From Brachyhypopomus gauderio (Eukaryota > Chordata > Actinopteri > Gymnotiformes > Hypopomidae): a DNA stretch of 64,000 bases. Within the stretch, counting starts at the first letter, position 1. Every line of letters starts with the position of its first letter. Below, in pieces: positions 46,088-58,554 of the stretch. The notes beneath the pieces were generated by a model, which made no database searches, had not been told where the DNA came from, and saw nothing but the letters and a program-made list of their open reading frames with translations. Location of the stretch: contig NC_135214.1 of NCBI RefSeq assembly GCF_052324685.1, positions 25,525,765 through 25,589,764 on the forward strand, in the 5' to 3' direction. The position numbers were made by a program, and so were the translations under genes.

Positions 46088-46744
46088 CTGCAGTGTGCTA
46101 CTCAGGTCACACTATGTCTGTTCTTTTCTTTTTCTAAACTGTATTTTGGCTTTTGGCTTTAAACTAAGGATTTGCACTAGCACAAAACGATGAAATCTGT
46201 GCTATTGATTTTTGCAATTAAGGATTGTCAAGAACTCATTTTATATTCACATACAAATCATGTTTACAGACTTATTCCACTGCACAAAGCATTTGCATAG
46301 TACTGGATGGGCCTAGAATGACAATACAGCAAAGAAATCCAACTCAGGTGATTGTGTTCACAGCTTTGAAATCCAGCAGAAACTGTTGACCTCTGCAGTC
46401 ATTTGTTTTATTATGTGTATCTGATGAAGGCAAAAAATGACCAGTATTTACCACTAATGACCTTACAAGTGATTCATGAAGCTTGGAGGTTCATTATATC
46501 TCCTAACGAATCATAATCTGTGCTCTTTACAACAGCAACACATGACAAAAGGCTGATTTTAAACAGTCATCAGCTTATGAATGTCGGTAATTAGTGAGCA
46601 GTCTCAGTGCAAGGACTGGAAGTTGAAGGGTCAGAACCGTATTCAGTAGTTTATTCAAATGTATTGAGATGATTTTCAGAGTTAAGTTCACTCGAGATGT
46701 TTCACAGACACTGGCGAATAACACAAAAATATCTGAAAGTGCAA
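46088..46744. other. Presumed intron, nothing recognised
   Basis: AT-rich unique sequence without exon signals. Confidence 0.4.
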
Positions 46745-47465
46745 AAGCACTGGCCCTTTAACACTCCACTTTTAACATACCACCATCAACACTCCACCTT
46801 TATCACATCACCTTTATCTCTCCATCTTTAACACCATCTTTAACTCCACCTTTAACACTCCACCTTTATCACATCACCTTTATCTCTCCATCTTTAACAC
46901 CATCTTTAACTCCACCTTTAACACTCCACCTTTATCACATCACCTTTATCTCTCCATCTTTAACACCATCTTTAACTCCACCATCAACACTCCACCTTTA
47001 TCACATCACCTTTATCTCTCCATCTTTAACACCATCTTTAACTCCACCTTTAACACTCCACCTTTATCACATCACCTTTATCTCTCCATCTTTAACACCA
47101 TCTTTAACTCCACCATCAACACTCCACCTTTATCACATCACCTTTATCTCTCCATCTTTAACACCATCTTTAACTCCACCTTTAACACTCCACCTTTATC
47201 ACATCACCTTTATCTCTCTATCTTTAACACCATCTTTAACTCCACCTTTAACACTCCACCTTTATCACATCACCTTTATCTCTCCATCTTTAACACCATC
47301 TTTAACTCCACCTTTAACACTCCACCTTTATCACTTCACCTTTATCTCTCCATCTTTAACACCATCTTTAACTCCACCTTTAACACTCCACCTTTATCAC
47401 TTCACCTTTATCTCTCCATCTTTAACACCATCTTTAACTCCACCTTTAACACTCCACCTTTAATA
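46745..47465. repeat. 66-bp-class minisatellite
   Basis: About ten units of CACCTTTATCACATCACCTT, TATCTCTCCATCTTTAACAC and CATCTTTAACTCCACC (about 66 bp). Two unit types differ by TTTAACACTCC versus ATCAACACTCC. Confidence 0.9.
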
Positions 47466-48065
47466 CTGCATTGCATTCTGACCTGGAATATTATGGTGCT
47501 GGATGTTTAAAATGAAATTATGCCAAGATGCTGAGATATTTCCGAACAGCTCCCAGCCCCTGTGCATGATGGGAAGCTAAATCATGGTGCGAGCTGTTGA
47601 GTCATGTCTCCCCACTGCATCGGGCTGGTGGTGGATGCTCAACCAGGACAAGATTTCAAGACTGAGCAAACAAGACATTTTACTTTTGTCTGGTCAAACA
47701 ATTCTGCAATCAGTGTCTGACATTTGATGTTGTCTAAAGTCCAGGGACATGTTCAGTGATGATCTAATACAAAACAAACTGTTACAGAGAATTATAGAGA
47801 AGTGCTCTAGATTTCATACTCCTAATTCTGCCCTGCACCATTAGGCTTTAGGACTTGGGCTGGAGTTTAAAAATGGCCTGTCCAAATATGCAGCAGAGTT
47901 CAGAATAACATATTTAACAACCCTAGATTTCAGGGTGCATGCAATTGGGGATTGGATCAGAATTCATACAGTAAATCAGGTAGTGACATATTCGAATGTT
48001 ACTACCTCCTGTCATCTTACGATGTATGGTTGGGCAAACCTGAAGATGTCTGCACGGAAACATCA

Positions 48066-50200
48066 CATCAAAGTCAAAGTCAAATTTATTTATATAGCAC
48101 TTTTTACAACATATGTTGTCACAAAGCAGCTTTACAATCATATGGGTTCAGATCCCTAATAAGCAAGCAAGAGGTGAAAATGGCAAGGAAAAACTCCCTA
48201 AGATTGCAGGGATTAAGAAGAAACTTTGGGAGGACCAAGACTCAAAAGGCAACCCATCCTCCATTGGGCGGCCTACTAGCGGAAGTCCGCATTTATAGTT
48301 CAAATATAGTTATAGTTCTAATTCCAGGCAGAGTAATCACAGTCCCTTCAATGCAGATGGTGAGCTTCAGGTAGGAATTGGCATCAGCGTGTCCTCTTGC
48401 AGCAATGGCACATCCAACCATGAGGGCTCACTTAGCCATTGCTTTCCACCCAAGTCATTGTCACAACTAGAGTGATCACATGACATGGCTGGATTACCAG
48501 AAGACTCAATGACTGGTGGCCCCCGAGCTCCATATCTTCACATATAGCATATTACCTGAAGGCTTGATTAAATAGGTGAGACTTAAGTCTAGATTTAAAG
48601 ATTGGAACTGTGTCAGAATCTTGGATCGGAGCTGGAAAGTTATTCCATAACTAAGGGGCTTTAACAAAGAAGCTATGCCTCCGGCTGTAGTCTTGCAAAT
48701 TTTTGGAACTAAGAGAAATCCTGCATTTTGGGAGTGCAAAAGGCGAGATGGGTTATAGTATGCAATGTGTTCACTGAGATGTTGTGGAGCAAGACCTTTT
48801 AACGCTTTATAGGTCAACAGAAGAATTAAAAAATCTATTCGATATTTGACCAGAAGCCAGTGTAACGCCAAGAGAGTAGGACTAATATGATCGAATTTTC
48901 TAGCCCTAGTTATGATTCCTAGTTTAGGGACTGTTTAGAGCATCCAATTATAAGACCATTACAGTAGTCCAATCTTAATGAGACAAAAGCATGGACCAGC
49001 TTCTCTGCATCAGCTAACGAAAGTAAACTATTGTCTTCTATTTTTTGTGTCTCTTGGATCTTGGGAACTATTGTCCCGTTTTGTGTAGCTTGTCGTATGT
49101 ATGTCTATATCTGTGACCTTGTACAGTTATTGTCTATCATTCTTGTATTATTTATAATTTTATTTTACTTCTCAGTGAACTTTCGTGTTATTTTGCTGTA
49201 ACTTGGGAAAGTAACATAATTTCGAATCTCTGTATGTCCTGTACTTATTTGATAATTGATTTGATAATATAGAATTGATAATAAAACTACTTGACTTGAG
49301 TTGACTTGACTAAATGTCTCAGCTTAGCGATATTACATAAATGGAAAAAGGCAGCCTTAGTGACATTGTATGTGTCAAATGAAAGATCCAAATCAATAGT
49401 GACAACTAAGCTTTAGGTGTTACTGAAAAGCCATCTAGAGTAAGAGGAATATCAGACCAAGTGCTTCTAGCAGCTTTGGGTCCAAGAAGCAACACCTCAG
49501 TCTTATCAGAATTTAGAAGAAGAAAATTGTTGGACGCCATCCAGTTTTTTATGTCCTGGACGCAGTTCTCAATTTTGGGAGTAGTATTGACATCATCCGG
49601 ATTAGAAGATATATACAACTGAGTATCATCTGCATAGCAATGTAAGGACGTGTAGGACACCATATTTTACCTTTGTACCTTCTGAAACTTTGTTATTAAC
49701 AAGTACAAATTGGTAATGATCTGTCAGGTAGGATTTAAACCAGGAGAGTGCTTGACCTCTTAAGCCAATGAGTGTCTCTAGTAGAATGTTGTGATCAATG
49801 GTGACAAAAGCAGCAAGGTCTAATAGTACAAGAAAAGAAACGTGTCCTTTATCAGAGGATATTAAGAGATCATTTACTACTTTAATCAGCGCAGTTTCAG
49901 TGCTGCGGTGGTGTCTAAATCCAGACTGAAATATCCCTAGAGCATGTTCTGTCTTTAAGAAATAAGAGAGTTGCGAAGAAACTACTTTCACTAGAATTTT
50001 GGAAATGAACGACAAGTTAGAGATTGGCCTATAGATGGACAGTTCAGTTCCTGGGGATTAATTTTATTAGTGGCTTGATGACTGCTAGTTTAAAGGATTT
50101 GGAGATGTAGCCTAATTATAGTAAGCAAAGGTTCTACATTATGTTGCAGTAATTCTTTGAGTAGATGAGTGTGGGGTGCAGGTGGGGGTGTGTAATGGTG
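48066..50200 (-). mobile_element. L2-type LINE, minus strand, degenerate
   Basis: Read on the minus strand, the order is pre-RT and RT (ISKILVKVVSSQLSYFL, QSGFRHHRSTETALIKVVND, then a damaged DLAAFVTIDHNILLE at 50015-49626), the catalytic box YADDTQLYIS (about 49636-49607), FLLLNSDKTEVLLLGPK, then the C-terminal LLTYKALKGLAPQHLSEHI (48871-48620). It ends with a 3' tail finishing in GACTTTGACTTTGATG at 48066. Frameshifts and an inserted retroposon (49020-49314) break it. The clade name follows from these boxes and was not checked by alignment. Confidence 0.8.
49020..49314 (+). mobile_element. Retroposon fragment nested in the L2 LINE
   Basis: About 290 bases interrupt the LINE 3' region. They end AATAAAACTACTTGACTTGA and a GTTGACTTGAC tail, the 3' end style of a LINE or SINE on the plus strand. 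LINE-like sequence resumes on both sides. Confidence 0.55.
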
Positions 50201-50689
50201 TAACGGCACTGTTTTTCAATTAGTATTCAATGGATGAATTTAATACATTAATTACTATTTGATCCTATGTGTTACACATTTGTTGTAAAAAATAAACTTA
50301 GTTTGACATTCTTTCATATCTTATAAAGTGCACAGTTAAGGGGAAAATAGTTTTATTTAAATGTTCACATGGAAAAACCACTTATCCCCAGTGCTGTATG
50401 CTGATTTCAGAACAGGACACATACATTCTACAGACTGAATATTAAGCATTACTGTAAATATAACATTTGTATCTCTGTTCATAAAGTGTACATTTAACAT
50501 ATTTTAGCATTTTATGTAAAAAGATTAAAAAGAAACTACCTTAAAAAAAAAAAAAGAAATTACCTTAAAACTGGAAACGTGTGATGTGAGGACTTTAATT
50601 CCTGAGAACGTAATATACAGACACCTCAGCTCTGCAGCTCAAGAACCTCTGTAGAAGTAAGATCATAACTGTAGTTTTCTTTTATATTC

Positions 50690-51060
50690 TATATTACAGC
50701 AGAAAGACTAGGCTAATGAGTGTGTTTAGGCTAGGGGGTTTGTTTAGGCTAAAGAGTGTGTTTAGGCTAGACGGTCTGTTTAGGCTAGAGGTTGTTTTTA
50801 GGCTATAGGGTTTACACTCTTTAGTCGTTCACAACAAGGTGCATTGTTTTGTGGCTTACAGGCTGTGGTGTGTTTTATAGGCTGTGGTGTGTTTATAGTG
50901 TGTTATAGGCTGTGGTGTGTTTATAGTGTGTTTATAGTGTGCTATAGGCTGTGGGGTGTTTATAGTGAGTTATGGGCTGTGGTGTGTTTATAGTGTGCTA
51001 TAGGTTATGGTGTGTTTATAGTGTGTTATAAGCTGTGGTGTGTTTTAGGCTGGAATCTAT
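50690..51060. repeat. GGCTGTGGTGTGTTTATAGT minisatellite
   Basis: First, TTTAGGCTAGAGGGT phrases (50720-50810). Then imperfect units of GGCTGTGGTGTGTTTATAGT plus GTGTTATA (50860-51045). Confidence 0.8.
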
Positions 51061-51399
51061 AGTAGATTATAGGTGATATTGAGGTATAGATTATAGTCTG
51101 TGTGTTTTGGTGTTAGACTGCTGAGGTGTACAGTCCAGACTGGGGGTTACTGGCTGTGCTGGGTTGTACGCTACAGGTTTTGCACGTCAATATTTTTTAT
51201 CGGCTCACAAAACAAAAAATTCTATGTAGGTTTCTATGGTTACGCGACCATATTGTAGCAGGTAATTAGTGGTTACTGTGGCAGTAGCGGGGGACTCCAC
51301 CCCCCGAGAATGTCCAGGATGAACTCTGACTGGAACAAGCATATTTATATACACCAGCGTCTGGAATTAGGGAGAGGTTCACTCTGCTTGTCTCTTAGG

Positions 51400-51404
<5 letters not shown>

Positions 51405-51485
<81 letters not shown>

Positions 51486-51563
51486 GAGGTGAGAGAGTGG
51501 GGAGGTGAGAGAGTGGGGAGGAGAGAGATTGGGGTGAGAGAGAGGGAGAGAGAGGAGCAGAGA

Positions 51564-51612
<49 letters not shown>
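51405..51612. repeat. (GA)n microsatellite
   Basis: A pure GA tract (51405-51480), then three GTGGGGAGGTGAGAGA units, then a second GA tract (51570-51610). Confidence 0.95.
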
Positions 51613-51614
<2 letters not shown>

Positions 51615-51715
51615 AGGGAGGGAGAGCCCGCAGTCTTGTGTAAGTCCTCAGCTTTGTTTGTTCAGCAAGGTTACCAATGTCCAGCTGTACTGATGTACTG
51701 AACTTACCTCAGATC

Positions 51716-52372
51716 TGTACCCACTCAGAGACCATGTGTGTTCTTATCCCAGAGACCATGTGTGTTTCTATCCCAGCGACCATGTGTGTTCCTACCCCAG
51801 AGACCATGTGTGTTCCAGACTCCATATGTGTTCCTACTTGAGAGACCATGTGTGTTCCAGACTCCATGTGTGTTCCTACCCCAGAGACCATGTGTGTTCC
51901 AGACTCCATGTGTGTTCCTACCCCAGAGACCATGTGTGTTCTTACCCCAAAGACCATGTGTGTTCTTACCCCAGAGACCATGTGTGTTCCTACCCCAGAG
52001 ACCATGTGTGTTCCAGACTCCATGTGTGTTCCTACCCCAGAGACCATGTGTGTTCCTACCCCAGACTCCATGTGTGCTTACCCCAGAGACTATGTGTGTT
52101 CTTACCCCAGAGACCATGTGTGTTCCTACCCCAGACTCCATGTGTGTTCCTACCTCAGAGACCATGTGTGTTCCTACCCCAGAGGTCATGTGTGTTCGTA
52201 CACCAGAGACCATGTGTGTTCCTACCCCAGAGACCATGTGTGTTCCAGACACCATGTGTGTTCCTACCTCAGAGACCATGTGTGTTCCTACCCCAGAGAC
52301 CATGTGTGTTCCAGACACCATGTGTGTTCCTACCTCAGAGACCATGTGTGTTCTTACCCCAGAGATCATGTT
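51716..52372. repeat. 24-bp minisatellite, CAGAGACCATGTGTGTTCCT
   Basis: About 29 units of ACCCCAGAGACCATGTGTGT plus TCCT, with shorter 18-bp variants using CAGACTCCATGTGTG. The unit length is divisible by three, so several frames on both strands stay open for more than 600 bases. No gene is inferred. Confidence 0.95.
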
Positions 52373-53027
52373 TATAACCTGTTTATCACATTTATCACCA
52401 TGTTTATAACCTGTGTATCACCTATTAATTAAAACCTGTTAATTGTGATCCAACGTTGGTGGTTTTTAGTACTGAGGTTTCTGCACATTTTCAGCCAAAT
52501 ACAACTAGAATAGTGGACTACTAGAATACTGCACACATAAAATACTGGACTACTGGAATACTGGACTACAAAACACTGGACTACTAGAATACGGGACTAT
52601 TAAACTATTGTACTATGGGAATACTGGACTACTAAAAACTGGACTACTAGAATACTGGACTACTAAAAAACTGGACTACTAGAATACTGGACAACTAGAA
52701 TATTGGACTACAGGAATACTGGACTACAAAACACTGGACTACTAGAATTCTGGACTCCTAGAATACTGAGAATACTGGACTACTAAATACTGGACTATTA
52801 AAATACTGGGCTACTAGAATACTGGACTACTAAAATACTGGACAACTAGAATACTGGACTACAAAACATTAGACTACTAGAATACTGGACTACTAGAATA
52901 CTGGACTATTAAATTATTGGACTATGGGAATACTGGACTACTAAAATACTGGACTACTAGAATATTGGACTACTAAAAAACTGGACTACTAGAATATTGG
53001 ACAACTAGAATATTGTACTACAGGAAT

Positions 53028-54270
53028 TAGGCTTGTCCCGATCCGATATTTGGATCGGCGGATCGGCCGCCAATATTTGCAAAAAATGCGTAACGGTATC
53101 GGATCGATAGGCATGAGAAAATGCTGATCCAGACTCCCGATCCAGTTTTTTTTAAGTTCAATCCAGCGCACCCATTTAGATAATCCATTCCAGTTTTTGC
53201 TGTGTTTTCGCAAGTGAGAGTAAAATCCGGTCCACATTTTCCAGCACACCTTCAGCACACGAGCATAGCATCTCCCCAATTTAACTCAGTGGCATCTCCT
53301 AACCATTAAGACGCCCATGTACATTTGAAGTTATCTGTAAAAATGTCCGAGCTGTAAGAACTTTTAATACAACCAATCTAATCAAGCATTTAGCAAAATA
53401 CCACCATAAACAACATGAAGAGTTTCTAAAGACAAAAAGAAATGTCAAACTAACTAACTAAGGTGCAACTAACACTGGCAGAAACGTTTGTGAAGCGTGA
53501 CAAACTTAAAATGCAATTTACAATATTATTTGCACTTATTGCTTTTTAAGCCTTGGTTTACTGATGCCATTTCTGTTTGTTATTTATAATTTTGTCTGTT
53601 TTGGTTTATTAATTGCTAAATAAACAGATCCTTACCAACCATTGTGTATTATTCAAACACACCTAATTCAGTTGGCTACTTGTAATCAAGAGTAAAACGC
53701 TTTTCAACATGAGTTTGACAACAAAGTTAGTTGGCTAAATAACTTTAAACTTTAATACATGCTCAGATAGGCCGGTGTTACGGTAAATTCAGTTCTCCCT
53801 GTTCCCCCAAAACCATGCATGCACGAAATTTAAAGGCAACTTAATAATAGCTAAAATAAAAATATTAGATCCGACGCATTAAATCTAGCTAGCAAGCAAG
53901 TTAACTAAAACATACAGAGGCTCAAAAAGTAGCATAAACAACAAAATATACAACTAATTTTGTACATTGTATCCTCTGCTAAAACACCTGAGCTTTACAG
54001 CACAGTTAGTCACAAGCACGCAAAGTAAAATTTAGCTAGAGAAACAAAACCAAACCCCAATTATAACATGTATACATCGAGTAAAGGCGATAATCCAGCA
54101 GCAGACTAATGCGTGATGATTTCACACATGCACGGTTTTGGGGGAACAGGGGGAACTGAATTAACTGTAACACCGGTATCGGTATCAGCCGATATCGGTA
54201 TCAGATCGGAAGTGCAAATAAATATCGGCATCGGATCAGAAGTTCAAAAAGATGGATCGGGACATCCCTA
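53028..54270 (+). mobile_element. BED-finger hAT element, copy 1, 8-bp TSD
   Basis: The ends TAGGCTTGTCCCGATCCGAT and GGATCGGGACATCCCTA are flanked by ACAGGAAT at 53020-53027 and 54271-54278. A damaged plus-strand relic reads RTFNTTNLIKHLAKYHHKQH (about 53352-53412), the second half of a BED zinc finger. Subterminal repeats of GATCCGATA and CCGATATCGG are typical of this family. No catalytic domain is left. Confidence 0.85.
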
Positions 54271-54717
54271 ACAGGAATACTGGACTACAAAACACTGGAC
54301 TACTAGAATTCTGGACTCCTAGAATACTGAGAATACTGGACTACTAATACTGGACTATTAAAATACTGGACTACTGGAATACTGGGCTACTAGAATACTG
54401 GACTACTAGAATACTGGACTACAAAACACTGGACTATTAAATGATTGGACTATGGGAATACTGGACTACTAAAATACTGGACTACTAAAATACTGGACTA
54501 CTAGAATACTGGACTACTAGAATACTGAACTACTAGAATATTGGACTACTAAAATACTGGACTACTAGAATACTGGACCACAAAACACTGGACTATTAAA
54601 ATAATGGACTATGGGAATACTGGACTACTAAAATACTGGACTACTAGAATACTAGACTACGAAATACTGGACTATTAGAATACTTGACTATTAGAATACT
54701 GGACTACAAAACACTTT

Positions 54718-55182
54718 TTATTTATTATTTATATTTATACATGTACTCGAAATGATTTGAAATAATTCGCTTTTTTTATCACATTATTGTTTTAAGTCAG
54801 CTGCTAGCACATAATTCTACTCTTGTGTGGAAGCTGTGGTTTTGGTACCACATATTTGTTTGTTGTTTGCACATAATGTTGGTTAAGAGTTGGCATTTGC
54901 TGAAATCTGTTAATTTACTGCAAACATGCTGCTACAGGTGCACTTTTTCAGCTTGTATTTCTTTGTTCAGTTCTCTGGAGTGTGGCCTTGTACTTGCCAT
55001 ATTGCTTTCATTTGATTAAATATAAAATAAAATGGGAGTTTTAAAATGGAAATAAAATTGAAGTTAATTCATCATGGATTGCAACTACCAAGATGCATCA
55101 ATAATCGTTTTATAATCGAATCGCAGACCTCTGAATCGTAATCGAATCGAATCGTAGAGTGCTTGGAGATTCCCACCCCTAT
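54718..55182. mobile_element. hAT-like insertion in the minisatellite
   Basis: Non-minisatellite sequence ends AATCGAATCGTAGAGTGCTT and GGAGATTCCCACCCCTA, similar to the terminus of other fish hAT elements (CAGGGGTGGGAATC). The left end and a target duplication were not resolved. Confidence 0.45.
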
Positions 55183-55330
55183 AGAATACTGGACCACAAA
55201 ACACTGGACTACTAGAATACTGGACTACTGAAAACTGGACTACTAAAATACAGGACTACTAGACTACAAAATACTGGACTATTAGAATACTGGACTGTTA
55301 GAATGCTCAAATACTAGAATACTGGACTTA

Positions 55331-57015
55331 GCTCTGTCCCCTTTGTGGGTATCCTGCCTTTGTTCCCTCCTTAGTTTTCCTTTGGTTGAATTGTTATGAT
55401 TTGTCATGCCCCTTTTGTTAATCCCTGCCCTATGTTATTCCTATCAGCTGTTTTAAGTTATTTGGGTTGTGTTTGTTAGGTTGGTTCATGTCGTGAGTGT
55501 CTGTAGTCTCGTTTCCCTGCCTCCTTGTTATTCCTGTTTCTAGGGCTTCTATGATCAGTCGTGTTTCAAGTTGTCGAAGTCTGAAGCTTCTAGTTTGTAT
55601 TTCTGTATCATCTTTAGTTCATTCAGGTTGTTTGTTGAGTTTCCTACGTTTGGTGTAAGTAAATGTGTTTCCAGTTTGGTTACTTGTCCTCTGTATGTAA
55701 AATGTCCTTTTAGTTTGGTTGTAATGTGTCTTCAGTCTTGCCTGTTTTGTTTAGTTGTTTTCTTTGTATGATATTTATATTTAGTTCAGTTTTGCGATGC
55801 GACTTGTTAGTTCTGTTAGACATTGTGTCTCGAATTTGTTACTCTTATATTATTCCTGTCTTATATTATTCCTGGTTATCGCTGTCCTTGGGTCAGTGTG
55901 TGATAGGGATGTCCCGATCCAGCTTTTTGAACTTCCGATCCGATACCGATATTTATTTGCACTTCCGATCCGATACCGATATCGGCCGATACCGGCCTAT
56001 CCGAGCATGTATTAAAGTTTAAAGTTATTTAGCCAACTTACTTTGTTGTCAAACTCATGTTGAAAAGCGTTTTATTCTTGATAACAAGTAGCCAGCTGAA
56101 TTAGGTGTGTTTGAATAATACACAGTGGTTGGTAAGGAGAAACTGACCTGTTTATTTAGCAATTAATAAACTCAAAATAGACAAAATATTAAATAACAAA
56201 CAGAAATAGCATCAGTAAAACAAGGATTAAAAAGCCACAAGTGCAAATAATATTGTAAATTATATTAAAAAAGCAAAACACACAACCTGAGTGGAAAATA
56301 GTGTATTAACAAAGTCTATTAACATTAACATCCATCAGTGCTCTTGAACAAATGTAAACCAAAGCTTAAAAAAAATCCGTGCACATATCGTAAACTAATT
56401 AAAAGCAAAATGCCTTCTACTCCACACTTTGCTGCTCCATCCCCATCTATACACTCCCTTCAATTGAAAAGTTTCTGCCAGTGTTAGTTGTGTAGGACCT
56501 TTCTTTTTGTCTTCGGTTTTCTTTAGAAACTCGTTATGTTGTTTATGGAGGTATTTCGCTAAATGCTTGATTAGATTGGTTGTATTAAAAGTTCTTACAG
56601 CTTTACCACCACGCTTGACTTTACTGTGGCATATGTTGCACTTTACCTTTTCATCTTTGTCATCCTTTAAGGTACAATAATCCCACACAACTGACATTTT
56701 TACCGATAACTTTAAAAGTAAAAAAAAAAACTGGATCGGGAGTCTGGATCAGCATTTTTTCGTGCCTGCCGATCCGATACCGATACACATTTTTTGCTAA
56801 TATCGGCGGCCGATCCGATCCAAATATCAGATCGGGACAACCCTAGTGTGTGATTTTGTGATGGGTTTTGTTTGAATGTCTGATCAATATGCCACGCCGA
56901 ACCCGTGCCATACGTGTTGGCAAGGTTGAGATCACAGGAGCTAGTCCTGCTCCTGATTTAAATAAATGTAGTTCTCTGCAGCGATTGTGTCCACCTCCTG
57001 ACTCCGCAGCGTTAC
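55331..57015 (+). mobile_element. Probable solo LTR, split by a hAT insertion
   Basis: Unique sequence 55331-55903 and 56854-57015 interrupts the minisatellite. The second part has AATAAATGTAGTTCTCTGCA and then CACCTCCTGACTCCGCAGCG followed by TTACA. That resembles the poly(A) and U5 end of fish Gypsy-type LTRs. No internal retroviral-type coding is present. The left boundary is approximate. Confidence 0.4.
55904..56845 (-). mobile_element. BED-finger hAT element, copy 2, 8-bp TSD
   Basis: Same family as 53028-54270, in the opposite orientation, with ends TAGGGATGTCCCGATCC and GATCGGGACAACCCTA. It is flanked by GTGTGTGA at 55896-55903 and 56846-56853. On the minus strand, 56697-56395 encodes about 100 residues of a BED zinc finger. 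It starts MSVVWDYCTLKDDKDEKVKC, with CNICHSKVKRGGK and HLAKYLHKQHNEFL supplying the Cys and His ligands. The catalytic region is deleted, so the element is non-autonomous. Confidence 0.88.
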
Positions 57016-57098
57016 AACTACTGAAACACTGGACTACTGAAACACTGGACTACTGAAACACTGGACCACTGAAACACTGGACTATTAATAATAATAAT

Positions 57099-57376
57099 GT
57101 GCCATATTTTGTCAATTGTGATTTTTACACCCCAATCGAAATTTTTCCTCCGCTTTTAACCCATCTGTGCAGTCAGAACACACACACACACACACTAGTG
57201 ATTACTAGGGGGCTGTGGATCACACGTGCCCAGAGCGGTGGGCAGCCCTAGCCCTGCACCCGGGGAGCAGTTGGGGTTAGGTGCCTTGCTCAAGGGCACC
57301 TCAGTCATGGCCTGTCTGGGAACCGAACCCATGACCCTCCGGTCACAAGACCAGTTCCCTAACCGCCAGGCCATGA
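57099..57376 (-). mobile_element. SINE, minus strand
   Basis: Reverse complement of the 13472 SINE. It ends at 57376 with the head GTCATGGCCTGGCGGTTAGG and contains GGTTAGGTGCCTTGCTCAAG. It is inserted in the ACTGGACTACT minisatellite. Confidence 0.8.
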
Positions 57377-57480
57377 CTAAAATACTGGACTATTAAAATA
57401 CTGGACTACTAAAAACTAGACTACTTTAATACTGGACAACTGAAATACTAGACTACTGGAATACTGGACTACTAATAGTA

Positions 57481-58180
57481 TAGAGTTACTACAATACAAG
57501 AATCTGGATACTACAATGGCTGTTCGAATACTGGGCTAGAAGGACCTGGCGTCTTAGTGGGAGTTAAATGGAGGATCTTGTCCTCATTATCTATGCAGTA
57601 ACTCAGGTGATGCTGGAATAATGAAGGCATTAGAGGGGATTATGGTCCTGAGGTCATACACTGCTTCCCCTGAGATCACTGTTAGAGAGTTAGATAGAGA
57701 AGCATATTTGTGTCTCTTTGCAGAAAGTGTCTGACTTTGTCTTTTTAGAAGCATGTGTGTGCGCATGCATGTATACATACACATACTCAAACACACATAC
57801 GTACGGGCACGCACATACACACACAAATGCACACACACAAATAAATGCACACACACATGCGCACACACGCACACACACAGCTCATACATAGAATCCATGT
57901 CTCTTAATGTGTATATGCAAATATACATTTGGTTCCCCCGTGTGTGTGTGTGTGTGTGTGTATTTATTATTATTATTAATTATGCTTTTTTGTTTTTGTT
58001 TTGTTTTTTGTTTTGTTTTTTTGCTCATGTATTTGTATATGTCTTTATTCCTTAGCTATTTTGCAGTGTTTAAAGCTGTGAGCTTAACTGTTATCTGTTC
58101 AGTGTTCAATGTTATTAGTATTGTTCAGTCTTTGGCAAAACAAATGAAGCAATGCCAATAAAGCACCTTAAATTGAATTG

Positions 58181-58184
<4 letters not shown>
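57481..58184. other. Presumed intron, microsatellites
   Basis: CA-rich 57770-57880, (GT)n at 57940-57961, and T/G-rich to 58030. No exon is seen. Confidence 0.5.
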
Positions 58185-58216
<32 letters not shown>

Positions 58217-58315
58217 GTGAGTGAGAGAGAAAGGAGAGAAATAAATAGAGAGAGAGAGAGAGAGATGAGTGAGTGAGAGAGAAAGGAGAGAGATAAATAG
58301 AGAGAGAGAGAGAGC
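58185..58315. repeat. (GA)n with a duplicated 65-bp block
   Basis: GAGAGATGAGTGAGTGAGAG plus AGAAAGGAGAGA occurs twice, separated by GA tracts. Confidence 0.9.
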
Positions 58316-58554
58316 CCTTAAAACATTTGTCTCTTGCCTGGTGCTGTGCTTCTGTTTTAATGGCTGGTTCCTGACGTACTGTGTCTGTGTGGACAGGTGA
58401 CTGGCTTGCGCAAGAGTGTGTGTGCTGATTGAATGTCACATCTTCATATTCTGTTGTGTTACGTTTGTGCTTGTGAGTACATGGCAGTTATTTTTACATT
58501 TAAGATCTGTTTACAGTTGTAGCACTGTCCAGTGCTCAGTCCGCAAGCCACTCC

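Larger units (their letters stand above)
52500..55330. repeat. AATACTGGACTACTAG minisatellite with insertions
   Basis: A long array of 16-bp ACTGGACTACTAGAAT units and variants (ACTACAAAACACTGG, TATTAAAATACTGG). It is interrupted by the hAT element at 53028-54270 and a hAT-like end at about 54720-55182. It resumes at 56990-57480, beyond a probable LTR and a second hAT copy. Confidence 0.9.

Noticed and set aside
51725-52432. Four frames of about 200 codons on both strands
   Set aside because: A 24-bp minisatellite with no stop; no coding evidence.
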